Below are positions 49,751 to 58,088 of a stretch of DNA of 64,000 nt, piece after piece. A model generated the notes under the pieces. It ran no database searches and was not told the DNA's origin. It saw only the letters and a program-made list of their open reading frames with translations. This DNA is from Desulforamulus ruminis DSM 2154 (lineage in GTDB: Bacteria > Bacillota > Desulfotomaculia > Desulfotomaculales > Desulfotomaculaceae): positions 3,360,120 through 3,424,119 of the forward strand of contig NC_015589.1 in the NCBI RefSeq assembly GCF_000215085.1. The letters are read 5' to 3'. Made by a program: the position numbers and the translations under genes. Numbering within the stretch: the stretch's first letter is position 1; each line of letters starts with the position of its first letter.

Positions 49751-51217
49751 TTAGCACCGATACCCTCGCTGGGCCAGCGCCTCACCCACCACCTCACGAT
49801 CGTCAAAATGAATCTTGGTGGTACCAAGGATCTGGTAATCTTCATGGCCTTTACCGGCAATAACCACTACATCTCCCTCCCGGGCTAAATGAACGGCCCG
49901 GGTAATGGCCTCCCGGCGGTCGGTCAGCACACGGTATTTATCCGGTTTGATCTTTTTTTCGACCCCTACAACCACGTCTTCAATAATTTTAACAGGATCT
50001 TCAGTGCGGGGATTATCGGAAGTCACAATCACCAGATCACTATGCTCTGCCGCAATTTCCCCCATCAGCGGACGCTTGGTTCGATCCCGGTCTCCTCCGC
50101 AGCCAAAGACCGTAATCAATCTGCCCCGGGTAATCTGCCGGGCTGTGGTCAAAATATTTTTCAGGCCATCGGGCGTATGGGCGTAATCTACCACCACCGC
50201 AAAATCCTGTCCCCGGTCAACCAGTTCAAAACGTCCCGCCACCCCCGCAACTTCCTCCAAGGCCGACTTAACATCTGCCCCGTTAAAGCCCAAAGCCATG
50301 CCTACCGTATAAGCAGCCAGGGCATTATAGACATTAAACCGTCCCGTTAATTTTAAGCTCAATTTTTGTTCCCCCCATGGGCCGGTAACCGTAAAAGAAA
50401 CGCCCCGGGCGGTCACTTGAATGTCCTTGGCTCTTACATCCACCACCTGCTCAATCCCATAGGTGTATACTTTTCCCTGGCTGAGCTTAACCAACTGTTT
50501 TGCGGCCGGGTCATCCCCGTTAATCACGGCGTACTGAAGATCCTTTTGGAAGAGCTTTGCTTTGGCCTTTAAATACTCTTTCATGGTTCCGTGAAAATCC
50601 AGGTGGTCCTGGGTGAGATTTGTAAAAACCCCCACTTTATAATTGACTCCGGCCACCCGGTGCAGGGCTAGGGCATGGGAAGAAACCTCCATGGCCACAG
50701 CCTGAACCCCGGCATCGGTCATTTCCCCCAGCAGCCTCTGTAAATCCGGGGACTCCGGGGTGGTATTGGTAACGGGCAGCACTTTGTCCCCGATGAGATT
50801 ATGAATGGTACCGATAACACCGGGCTTGAGGCCCGATTTTTTCCAAATAGCCGCAATCAGGTGGGTGGTGGTGGTTTTTCCATTGGTACCCGTAACTCCG
50901 ACCAGGATCATTTTTTGAGAAGGATGGTGATAAAAGCGGTCTGCCAGCAAGGCTAAAGCTTTCCTGCTGTCCGTCACGGTAACCACCGTCACTCCCGGAG
51001 GCACTTCTACCTTCTCCTCCAGAACCACCGCCGTGGCCCCGGCGGCGACGGCATCGGCAATATATTGATGACCGTCCGTTTGATAGCCTTTAACGGCCAC
51101 AAAGAGATCTCCCGGCTGAACCTTCCGGGAATCATAACAGAGATGATGGATGGGTAGATCAGGACTCCCGTCGATGGAGACATAATCAAAGGCTGTTAAA
51201 AGCTCACTTAGTTGCAT
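49751..51217 (-). CDS. murE: UDP-N-acetylmuramoyl-L-alanyl-D-glutamate--2,6-diaminopimelate ligase MurE
   Basis: A 488-residue Mur ligase. P-loop [64 protein letters not shown] and the C-terminal TSDNPRTEDPVKII are present. The DNPR motif indicates meso-diaminopimelate as the third amino acid, so the organism should have DAP-type peptidoglycan. GGGGAGGG precedes the ATG. Upstream a terminator of spoVD separates it from that gene. Confidence 0.96.
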   Translation of the reverse strand: MQLSELLTAFDYVSIDGSPDLPIHHLCYDSRKVQPGDLFVAVKGYQTDGHQYIADAVAAGATAVVLEEKVEVPPGVTVVTVTDSRKALALLADRFYHHPSQKMILVGVTGTNGKTTTTHLIAAIWKKSGLKPGVIGTIHNLIGDKVLPVTNTTPESPDLQRLLGEMTDAGVQAVAMEVSSHALALHRVAGVNYKVGVFTNLTQDHLDFHGTMKEYLKAKAKLFQKDLQYAVINGDDPAAKQLVKLSQGKVYTYGIEQVVDVRAKDIQVTARGVSFTVTGPWGEQKLSLKLTGRFNVYNALAAYTVGMALGFNGADVKSALEEVAGVAGRFELVDRGQDFAVVVDYAHTPDGLKNILTTARQITRGRLITVFGCGGDRDRTKRPLMGEIAAEHSDLVIVTSDNPRTEDPVKIIEDVVVGVEKKIKPDKYRVLTDRREAITRAVHLAREGDVVVIAGKGHEDYQILGTTKIHFDDREVVGEALAQRGYRC

Positions 51218-51408
51218 TGGATTCCCTCCCCGCCATTATACTTCCTATTCTTTCCATTTGTGAGACATTTTAATTCCCGTTAACTGCTTAAATAGTTTCC
51301 AATAGAATGGGATAACTACCAATTTAAAGAAAAGCAAGGCTTTCGTCAAGCCCATTCACCAAAGAACTGCCAATTTCCTTACAGGCATGGTCTAGCTGAA
51401 CATCCCTT

Positions 51409-51446
51409 TTAAAAACCCTGGTCCTCCCTGCATGGGAGGCCAGGGT
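51409..51446 (-). terminator. Rho-independent terminator of the mraZ-spoVD unit
   Basis: ACCCTGGCCTCCC/GGGAGGACCAGGGT stem with an ATGCA-type loop, followed by TTTTTAAAAG on the minus strand, 20 bases past the spoVD stop. Confidence 0.85.
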
Positions 51447-51463
51447 ATCCGTGGCCATTTATC

Positions 51464-53605
51464 CTAGGTATTATTGGACGATGCAGGCGGTTTAAACTGT
51501 ACCTTCACCGTACTGCCCCGGTTCAATTTACTTCCCGCAGGATGACTTTGGGATTGGGCCAGTCCGGAACCCTCCGGTTCTAATTTCAAGCCAAGGCTTT
51601 CCAGCAGGTTCCCCGCCTCACGGATGGTCATTCCTTTAAGCTCCGGTACGGATACTTGTTCGCCTTGACCGGCATCCCCCTTGCCCCCCGAGAGGTCCAA
51701 AATCACGGTGGTGCCGGTGAGCACCAGGGCTCCGCTTTCGGGGATCTGACCGTATACCATCTTGCCTTGGCCCTTCACCTCAAAGGCCAGTCCGGCTTCC
51801 CGAAGCAGTTTCTGCGCTTCATCCATCGGGAGATTAACCACATTGGGAACCACTACTTCAATTCTTTCCTCTTCAACTTCCCAGGGGTTAATTTTTGGCT
51901 TGGGCAAATCTTTTTGTTCCGGTACGCCCATGTATCGGAGAATATCCAGGGCCAGGGAAGAAAATACCGGCGCCGCCACTTGCCCGCCGTAATAGGCTCC
52001 TCCCTGGGGCTCGGCAATCATAATTAAAACCGCGATCTTAGGGTCGTTAACCGGGGCAAAGCCGGCAAAGGAGGCAACATATTTACCGCTGGCATACCCG
52101 CCCTGTTCGCTGACCACCTGGGCCGTACCGGTTTTGCCCGCAGCCCGGTAACCATCCACAAAGGCATTTTTCCCGGTTCCTTTAAAAACAACGTTCTCCA
52201 GCAGTTGATTGGTCAGCTTGGATGTTTCCCCGGAAATCACCTTGCGTATAATCTCCGGCTTGAATTCCTGGACGGTCTTGCCTTTTTGGTCTTCAATCCT
52301 TTTCACCAACTGGGGTTTTATTAATGTCCCCCCGTTGGCCACCGCGCTGACGGCAGTCAGTAGTTGAATGGGCGTTACGGCAATGGACTGCCCAATGGCC
52401 ATGGTGCCTATGTTTAAGTTGGTTGCATTCTTCTCCGGGATCATAATGCCCTGGGCCTCGCCGGGTAAACCAATCCCTGTGGGCTGCCCGAGGCCAAAGG
52501 CCCGGATATATTTATAAAATCTTTCCTTGCCCAAATTAAGGCCTACCTGAACAAAACCCGGGTTACAGGAGTTTTGCACCACTTCCTCGAAGCTCTGGCT
52601 CCCGTGTCCGCCGGCCTTCCAGCAGCGAATCTTGCGGTCCGCCACCTGAATATAACCGGGATCATAAAAACGGTCGCTGGGCCTAACGGCATTTTCCTCC
52701 AGGGCGGAAGCGGCGGTGATGATTTTAAAAGTTGAGCCGGGTTCGTAATTGTACCATACGGCCGGGTTCCGGTCCCATACACTCTGGGGAACATCCCGCC
52801 ACCGGTTGGGGTTGAAGGTAGGACGGTTGCCCATGGCCAGCACCTCTCCGGTTTTTGGATCCATGACAATAATCACGGCTATTTTGGGATTATAAGCAGC
52901 GACAATTTTGTCCAGATCCCGTTCAACAAAATGCTGAATGGTCTGATCCAGGGTGAGCACCAGATTATTCCCCTGCACCGGAGGAATATACTGGTGTAAA
53001 GCCTGGGGAATTTCCCTGCCCGCCGCATCATGTTCGATGACAATGCGCCCGGGAACCCCTTTTAATTCCTTTTCATAGGCTGCTTCCATTCCCATCAGAC
53101 CCTGATTATCGGTACCGGTAAAACCTAAAATGTGCGGCGCCAGAGTTTCTTGCTTGTAATAACGTTTACTCTCCTCGGCAAAACCAATTCCTTCAATTTC
53201 TAACGCTTTAATTTTTTTGGAAGTTTCAAAATCCACCTTTCGCTTAACCCATTCAAAGCTGGATTTCTTGGTAATAATCTCTTTTACTTTTTCAGCCTCC
53301 ATACCCAAAATAGGGGCCAGTTGGTTAGCCACCTCATCGGGCTTTTTAATATGAGAAGGAATGGCATAAATGGAATCGGCGCTGACACTGGTAACCAGTT
53401 CATTGCCATTCCGGTCCAGGATGCTTCCCCGTTTTGCTTCCACCGGGACATCCCGCATCCGGTTGATCATGCCCTGCTGTCTCAGTTCATCCCCACGGAC
53501 AAATTGAATCCAGACCAGGCGCAGTATAATCATGAATAATAGAGTGGAACCCAATAAAAACAGCCAGGTAATCCTCCTGCGGACAAGTATGTTGGTAGTT
53601 TTCAA
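51464..53605 (-). CDS. Class B penicillin-binding protein with two PASTA domains (SpoVD/FtsI type)
   Basis: A 713-residue septal transpeptidase. An N-terminal membrane helix (about 12-34) is followed by the PBP dimer domain (RGSILDRNGNELVTSV). The transpeptidase has Ser291 in EPGSTFKII and the KTGTAQV motif near 495. Two PASTA domains lie at about 590-645 and 648-705 (VPNVVNLPMDEAQKLLREAGL; VPELKGMTIREAGNLLESLGL). SpoVD has one PASTA and vegetative PBP2B/PBP2x have two, so the division enzyme is favoured slightly. TTG start with GGAGG. Confidence 0.93.
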   Translation of the reverse strand: MKTTNILVRRRITWLFLLGSTLLFMIILRLVWIQFVRGDELRQQGMINRMRDVPVEAKRGSILDRNGNELVTSVSADSIYAIPSHIKKPDEVANQLAPILGMEAEKVKEIITKKSSFEWVKRKVDFETSKKIKALEIEGIGFAEESKRYYKQETLAPHILGFTGTDNQGLMGMEAAYEKELKGVPGRIVIEHDAAGREIPQALHQYIPPVQGNNLVLTLDQTIQHFVERDLDKIVAAYNPKIAVIIVMDPKTGEVLAMGNRPTFNPNRWRDVPQSVWDRNPAVWYNYEPGSTFKIITAASALEENAVRPSDRFYDPGYIQVADRKIRCWKAGGHGSQSFEEVVQNSCNPGFVQVGLNLGKERFYKYIRAFGLGQPTGIGLPGEAQGIMIPEKNATNLNIGTMAIGQSIAVTPIQLLTAVSAVANGGTLIKPQLVKRIEDQKGKTVQEFKPEIIRKVISGETSKLTNQLLENVVFKGTGKNAFVDGYRAAGKTGTAQVVSEQGGYASGKYVASFAGFAPVNDPKIAVLIMIAEPQGGAYYGGQVAAPVFSSLALDILRYMGVPEQKDLPKPKINPWEVEEERIEVVVPNVVNLPMDEAQKLLREAGLAFEVKGQGKMVYGQIPESGALVLTGTTVILDLSGGKGDAGQGEQVSVPELKGMTIREAGNLLESLGLKLEPEGSGLAQSQSHPAGSKLNRGSTVKVQFKPPASSNNT

Positions 53606-53645
53606 ACCGATATTCCTCCCTGCAGGCCTGACTGTTACCGCTTTG

Positions 53646-54185
53646 CTAGAGTCCCCTCTCCCAACGATTTACCATATCAACAAAGGCCTCAATGACAGGG
53701 CTCTTTGTTTCACCGGCTTTGGAAAGTTTGTCCTCTTTCTGGACCGGAGCTTCATGATTCTCCGGTGGCTCCGCCGGATTAACTCCTTGCTTAGCTTCCA
53801 GCTTTTTTTGAGGATCCTCAGACAAGGCGGTAACAAGTACCACTTCACTGGAGTTAGGCTTTACCATACCCAGTTTGGTAGTGGCGATGGCCTCTACTCG
53901 TTCTAATGATTTCAATTGGTTTGCTTGACTTTCCAAATCCTCCTGCTCCGACTGTAGCTGATTTAAGCTATTTTGCAATTGAGCGACTTGATATCCCAAG
54001 GTGGCCACTTGAGCATAGTAGTAGGCAATGACAACCCCTACCATAAACACGGAAAGAATACAACCAGTTAGCAAAACTTTCCCCTTGCGAATAGCTCTTT
54101 TGGACAGCGCTCTTCGGGGTTGGGATACCTGGCGGGGTTGCTCCTCTGGAAGCAGGTAGTTAAATTTTTCCTGTGCCACACTCAA
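53646..54185 (-). CDS. ftsL: FtsL-type septum formation protein
   Basis: A 179-residue bitopic protein: a cytoplasmic N-terminus rich in Arg/Lys (to about 33), one membrane helix (VLLTGCILSVFMVGVVIAYYYA), then a heptad-type coiled coil (LGYQVAQLQNSLNQLQSEQEDLESQANQLKSLERVEAIATTKLGMVKP, about 58-106) and a Pro/Glu/Lys-rich tail. FtsL forms the FtsQLB complex. It sits between rsmH and the class B PBP as usual. TTG start with AAGGTG upstream. Confidence 0.88.
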   Translation of the reverse strand: MSVAQEKFNYLLPEEQPRQVSQPRRALSKRAIRKGKVLLTGCILSVFMVGVVIAYYYAQVATLGYQVAQLQNSLNQLQSEQEDLESQANQLKSLERVEAIATTKLGMVKPNSSEVVLVTALSEDPQKKLEAKQGVNPAEPPENHEAPVQKEDKLSKAGETKSPVIEAFVDMVNRWERGL

Positions 54186-54240
54186 TGTTTATTCACCTTC
54201 TCGCCTTTTTAGAACTTTATCCAAAATGGGAAAGCACTGC

Positions 54241-55182
54241 TTAAGACTGTACTCTTTCCCCAATCCTCAATTTGGCACTGCGGGCCCGGGGATTAATTTC
54301 CACTTCCTCCAGGGAAGGCTCCACCGGTTTGCCGGTAATAATTTTTAACCCCGGTTGTTTGCCACAGGCGCAAACCGGAAAGTCGGGAGGACAGGTACAG
54401 GGATTGGCCAATTCCTTAAAAGTGTCTTTAATAATCCGATCCTCCAGGGAATGAAAAGTAATCACGCAAATCCTTCCGCCGGGTTTAAGCTTATCTACCG
54501 CATCCCGAATGGCCCCGGCCAGAATTCCTAATTCATCGTTTACAGCAATACGCAGAGCCTGAAAGGTCCTTTTGGCCGGATGAGGGCCTTCTCTCCGGGC
54601 TCCGGCAGGAACTGCCGCCTTGATGACATCCACCAGCCTGGCGGTAGTAGTAATGGGTTGGCGTTTCCTCTCCGCCACAATAAAAGAGGCGATTCTTTTG
54701 GCCCAGCGTTCTTCACCATATTTACGGATGATCTCCGCCAGTTCCGGTTCAGAAAGTTTATGGATCAGTTCTTTCGCCGAAATGGGCTGTTCAGGGTTCA
54801 TGCGCATGTCCAGTTCCGCATCATGCATGTAACTAAATCCCCGTTCCGGGGTATCCAGTTGATAGGAGGAAACGCCCAGATCAAACAACACCCCGTCCAC
54901 TGCCGCGATATCCAGTTGGGCAAGAACTTCCTTGATCTGTACGAAATTACTGCGAACGGCAATAAATTGCCCGGTATTATTCTTTAAACGTTGTTCGGCA
55001 TGGGTCAGCGCTGCCGGGTCCTGATCGATGCCAATCAGCCTTCCCCCGGCCCCCAGGGAGCGCAATATCTCCCGGCTGTGTCCGGCCCCTCCCAGGGTGC
55101 AGTCCACATAAACACCATCCGGCTTCACCTGCAGCCCTTGAATGGATTCCTTTAGCAATACCGGTACATGTTTAAATTCCAT
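54241..55182 (-). CDS. rsmH: 16S rRNA (cytosine(1402)-N4)-methyltransferase RsmH
   Basis: A 313-residue SAM methyltransferase that modifies C1402 of 16S rRNA. It starts [20 protein letters not shown] motif [22 protein letters not shown] and [29 protein letters not shown] (region 105-135) are diagnostic, as is the C-terminal [16 protein letters not shown]. The ATG at 55182 with AAGGG is preferred over the in-frame ATG at 55242. Second gene of the dcw operon. Confidence 0.96.
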   Translation of the reverse strand: MEFKHVPVLLKESIQGLQVKPDGVYVDCTLGGAGHSREILRSLGAGGRLIGIDQDPAALTHAEQRLKNNTGQFIAVRSNFVQIKEVLAQLDIAAVDGVLFDLGVSSYQLDTPERGFSYMHDAELDMRMNPEQPISAKELIHKLSEPELAEIIRKYGEERWAKRIASFIVAERKRQPITTTARLVDVIKAAVPAGARREGPHPAKRTFQALRIAVNDELGILAGAIRDAVDKLKPGGRICVITFHSLEDRIIKDTFKELANPCTCPPDFPVCACGKQPGLKIITGKPVEPSLEEVEINPRARSAKLRIGERVQS

Positions 55183-55340
55183 GGCTGGCCCTTTTGCCAC
55201 CTTCCAGATATAAGATGGATGTTCCTTTGGAAATCCATCCATTGGTTTCTATTCACTTTCGCGGAAACATACTTTCTAAATATTTTTACACCGCTACGTC
55301 CCTTTAATACGAATGAGGTTTTTATCCTGTAACTTAGGCA

Positions 55341-55769
55341 TTAAAGCAAATCCACAATTTTTTCGGCTAATTCCTCAAAGGAAGACTCGGCCTGAGCATT
55401 GTAACGGTCCCACTCCGCCTTGGCCCAAACCTCCACCCGGTTGGATACGCCTACAACAACCACTTCTCTGTCCATCTTGGCATATTCCCGGAGATTATTG
55501 GGCAGCAGGATGCGACCCTGCCGGTCCAGCTCACATTCAGTAGCGCCGGAAAAGAAAAAACGTACAAAGGCCCGGGCATCTGCCCTGGCAAAGGGCAGCG
55601 ACTTAAGCTTTTGTTCCATCTCGGCCCATTCTTCGGGCGGATAGACAAAAAGACAGTTGTCTAATCCCTTGGTGACAATAAACCGGTCACCCAGGCCTTC
55701 ACGGAAGCGGGCGGGTATTATAAGACGACCTTTGGGGTCGATGTTGTGCTGAAATTCCCCCATAAACAT
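55341..55769 (-). CDS. mraZ: Transcriptional regulator/division protein MraZ
   Basis: A 142-residue protein of two SpoVT-AbrB-like repeats ([52 protein letters not shown]). It binds repeats in its own promoter and controls the dcw operon. The ATG at 55769 with GGAG nine bases upstream gives the normal MFMGEFQH start. First gene of the operon; its promoter region holds four CCACTTT-type repeats. Confidence 0.96.
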   Translation of the reverse strand: MFMGEFQHNIDPKGRLIIPARFREGLGDRFIVTKGLDNCLFVYPPEEWAEMEQKLKSLPFARADARAFVRFFFSGATECELDRQGRILLPNNLREYAKMDREVVVVGVSNRVEVWAKAEWDRYNAQAESSFEELAEKIVDLL

Positions 55770-55780
55770 AAACAGTTACT

Positions 55781-55828
55781 CCACTTTCCAGGGATTTCCC
55801 ACCACTTTATACCACTTTACACCACTGT
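55781..55828 (-). promoter_or_regulatory. MraZ-box array upstream of mraZ
   Basis: On the minus strand AAAGTGG occurs at 55781-55787, 55802-55808 and 55812-55818 (shown here by plus-strand positions of CCACTTT), with CAGTGG at 55822. Spacing is 10 bp, with one step of 20. The pattern matches the AAAGTG(K)N3 repeats bound by MraZ in Mycoplasma and the 10-bp TGGGN arrays of E. coli. Confidence 0.8.
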
Positions 55829-55835
55829 TATTCGC

Positions 55836-55864
55836 TGTGGATAAAAAATCTCCTTCTATCCACA
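55836..55864. promoter_or_regulatory. Inverted pair of DnaA boxes upstream of mraZ
   Basis: TGTGGATAA at 55836-55844 is the reverse complement of the consensus DnaA box TTATCCACA. CTATCCACA at 55856-55864 differs from the consensus by one base. With flanking bases they form a 9-bp inverted repeat (CTGTGGATA/TATCCACAG). Confidence 0.6.
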
Positions 55865-55985
55865 GGTTTTTTTTGAACTTTTTCCCAAAAAAATAAACCA
55901 AATCCAATTTTGGACTTGGCAGGGCAAAATTATTCTATTACAAAACATTCCATTCGTAGGACGGTAGGGTAATGCTTATGAGTCT

Positions 55986-56078
55986 AATGGAACGCGGATT
56001 TAACGGATTTTCGCGGATTTTTTGATTTTGTTTAATAACCGCGTAAATCCGTATCATCCGTTAAATCCGCGTTCTATT
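55986..56078. repeat. ATCCG-rich palindromic intergenic repeat, family 2, copy B
   Basis: The left arm starts AATGGAACGCGGATTTAACG and pairs with the right arm ending CGTTAAATCCGCGTTCTATT (written by its complement at 56059-56078). Internal CGGATT units repeat at 10-11 bp. It lies just past the PHP gene stop. Related copy at 27491-27592. Confidence 0.85.
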
Positions 56079-56096
56079 CAAGATTAAAATAATTGC

Positions 56097-56900
56097 TTAT
56101 AAATCCACTAGGGTTTGCTTTCTCCCTTTGAACACAGCCACCTGGCGGAAGCCAATCTCCTTCAGCAGCGCCGCCGCCCGGTTCAGTCCCAGACCCACCT
56201 GTTCCGGTTTGTGGGCATCGGAACCTAGCGTCACGGGAACGCCCAATTGGTAACACATTTTTAGAAAATCCGGAGCAGGGTACAGTTCGTTGCAGGGGTA
56301 ACGCCAGCCGGCTGCATTGACATCCACGCAAACCCCGGCCTCCTTAAATACTTTAACGGTTTCCCGGTACAACTCCTTCAGAGAGCCCCCGGGTTTGAAG
56401 CCAAATTTTTTAATTAAATCCGGATGGGCCATAATATCAAACAGCCCGGACGCCGCTCCCCGCTGCACCATTTTAAAATAACGTTGGTATAATTCATCCA
56501 GATCGTGTTTCTGATATTCCCCTACCCCGGCGGGGTCGTCAAAGGCCCAGTCTCCAAGAAAATGAACCGATCCCAAGACGTAATCCAGCGGTAATTCCTG
56601 AAGAATTTTTTTCAATTCAGGCTCATAACCGGGCACATAGTCCGCTTCCAGACCCAATTTTATGGAAAGGTCGGGGTTTGCCCGCCGGACCTGCTGGACC
56701 TCATGGATATAGGTCTTTAGTTCAGGCCAGGACATGGCCAGTTCAGGATTCCGCCGGTCCTCGGGCAGCCAGTAAAGGGGAAGGTGGTCGGCAAAGCCCA
56801 ACTCCCGCAGGCCCTTTTTGCGGGCCTCCGCCACATACTCGTCCACCGTACCCACAGCGTGGCCGCAACGGAAGGTATGGATATGATAGTCCACCAGCAT
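56097..56900 (-). CDS. PHP-domain phosphoesterase (histidinol-phosphatase-like)
   Basis: A 267-residue PHP-fold hydrolase. Metal motifs are DYHIHTFRCGHA at the N-terminus, GFADHLPLY, LEADYVPGYE, GSVHFLG, IMAHPDLIKKFGF, DVNAAGWRYP and TLGSDAHKPEQVG. It matches the HisJ/K type of histidinol phosphatase, but no his genes are nearby and other phosphatase roles are possible. GGAG lies ten bases before the ATG. The spacer upstream of it is a family 1 repeat. Confidence 0.87.
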   Translation of the reverse strand: MLVDYHIHTFRCGHAVGTVDEYVAEARKKGLRELGFADHLPLYWLPEDRRNPELAMSWPELKTYIHEVQQVRRANPDLSIKLGLEADYVPGYEPELKKILQELPLDYVLGSVHFLGDWAFDDPAGVGEYQKHDLDELYQRYFKMVQRGAASGLFDIMAHPDLIKKFGFKPGGSLKELYRETVKVFKEAGVCVDVNAAGWRYPCNELYPAPDFLKMCYQLGVPVTLGSDAHKPEQVGLGLNRAAALLKEIGFRQVAVFKGRKQTLVDL

Positions 56901-56920
56901 GCTGCCAACATCTCCGTTTC

Positions 56921-57119
56921 TAGACTTATTTTGCTTTTCTTTGGGGTCTTGTTGCTAGCCTTTGGGGCATTCCCTCGGGTCCTGTTGCTAGACTTATCCT
57001 GCTTTTCTCTCAGGTCCTGTATATCTCTACAAGACCCATAAGCAGTACCCATTAGTCTAACAACAGGACCTGTGAGAATTACCTGTAAGACTAGCAACTG
57101 GACCCCGGTGAAATACCCC
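56921..57119. repeat. Palindromic modular intergenic repeat, family 1, copy C
   Basis: The best preserved copy. Left-half modules at 56943, 56976 and 57011 (GGGGTCTTGTTGCTAG, CGGGTCCTGTTGCTAGACTTA, CAGGTCCTGTA) are 33-35 bp apart. The right half has the inverse modules near 57029, 57057 and 57090. The centre AGGTCCTGTA-TATCTC-TACAAGACC forms a hairpin tip. It ends at the stop codon of the patatin gene. Confidence 0.9.
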
Positions 57120-58016
57120 CTAGTAAATTGCCTTCAAAATTTCCGGCATTAACTGGCGGGTGGCCAGTTCCCCCTGCCGTATCATATAGGGAACCTTTCC
57201 AAAATCCCAGGGTCCCACCCCTTTTAACAAGGGTCTTATCCGGATATCCGCATATTCGTCTAAGATCTGTTCCAGCGTATCCGAACCAATAATATCCACG
57301 GTTTGCGTCAAAACATCCACAATATTGTGGGGCTCTTTGTAATCTTGGCCATCATTGCCCAAATCCACTGCAATGACAACCTCCGCCCCCATGGCTTTAA
57401 GAATTTGGGCCGGAACGTTTTCCCGCAAACCCCCGTCTACCAGTAAATAATCTCCGATTTTTTTCGGTTCATAGAGACCGGGTACCGAAGTGCTGGCCCG
57501 AACCGCTTCCCAGATGGGCACACCGGTGATAAAGACCTGGTTTTCTTTGGCCCTCATGTGCAGTTCATTGGACTGACTGACAAAAATAACTTTGGCCGCC
57601 GTGCAAATATCCACCGCTGCAATGGCTAAATCCATGCGTAGGCCTTCAAACTTCTTTTTTCCCAAAAGAGCTCGAATGAAGTGCTCCAGTTTGCAGCCCC
57701 GCATGAGACCCAAGGCCGGTCTAAAAGGATAAGAAAAGCGAAAAGCCTCAAAAAATATTTGTGCAGTCATAACGAAAAAATTTTCTACCGCTGCAAATTC
57801 ATCGATAAAGAAACCGGGTTTTAACTTGCGCGCCATCCTCTCCAACTCGGGAATACTCCAGCCCGAAGCATATAAAGAGGCAATAAAACTTCCGGCACTG
57901 GTTCCGGCCATCAGGCGAGGCCGAATCCCATTTTCCTCCAACACCTTTAGCACTCCCACATGGGCGGCGCCACGAACAAAGCCTCCTCCCAATGCAAGAC
58001 CAATCTTTTTAACCAT
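57120..58016 (-). CDS. Patatin-like phospholipase family protein
   Basis: A 298-residue serine acyl-hydrolase of the RssA/YchK type. The oxyanion loop is LALGGGFVRGAAHVGVL, the nucleophile is in MAGTSAGSFIASLYASG (Ser about 42) and the Asp of the catalytic dyad is in LLVDGGLRENVP. There is no signal peptide. The ATG at 58016 has AAGGTGG eight bases upstream. It lies just downstream of the sigma-54 activator gene but no target relation is evident. Confidence 0.9.
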   Translation of the reverse strand: MVKKIGLALGGGFVRGAAHVGVLKVLEENGIRPRLMAGTSAGSFIASLYASGWSIPELERMARKLKPGFFIDEFAAVENFFVMTAQIFFEAFRFSYPFRPALGLMRGCKLEHFIRALLGKKKFEGLRMDLAIAAVDICTAAKVIFVSQSNELHMRAKENQVFITGVPIWEAVRASTSVPGLYEPKKIGDYLLVDGGLRENVPAQILKAMGAEVVIAVDLGNDGQDYKEPHNIVDVLTQTVDIIGSDTLEQILDEYADIRIRPLLKGVGPWDFGKVPYMIRQGELATRQLMPEILKAIY

Positions 58017-58088
58017 TTTATACACCACCTTGCCGCGGTGATCCATTATATGACAGACCTGCGGCCTAGGTGCCGGTACCGGTTAAAG

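Noticed and set aside
4901-57119. Family 1 repeats as CRISPR arrays
   Set aside because: The 34-bp modules look periodic, but the variable parts are only about 14 bases, are themselves related, and the array inverts at its centre. No cas genes are present.
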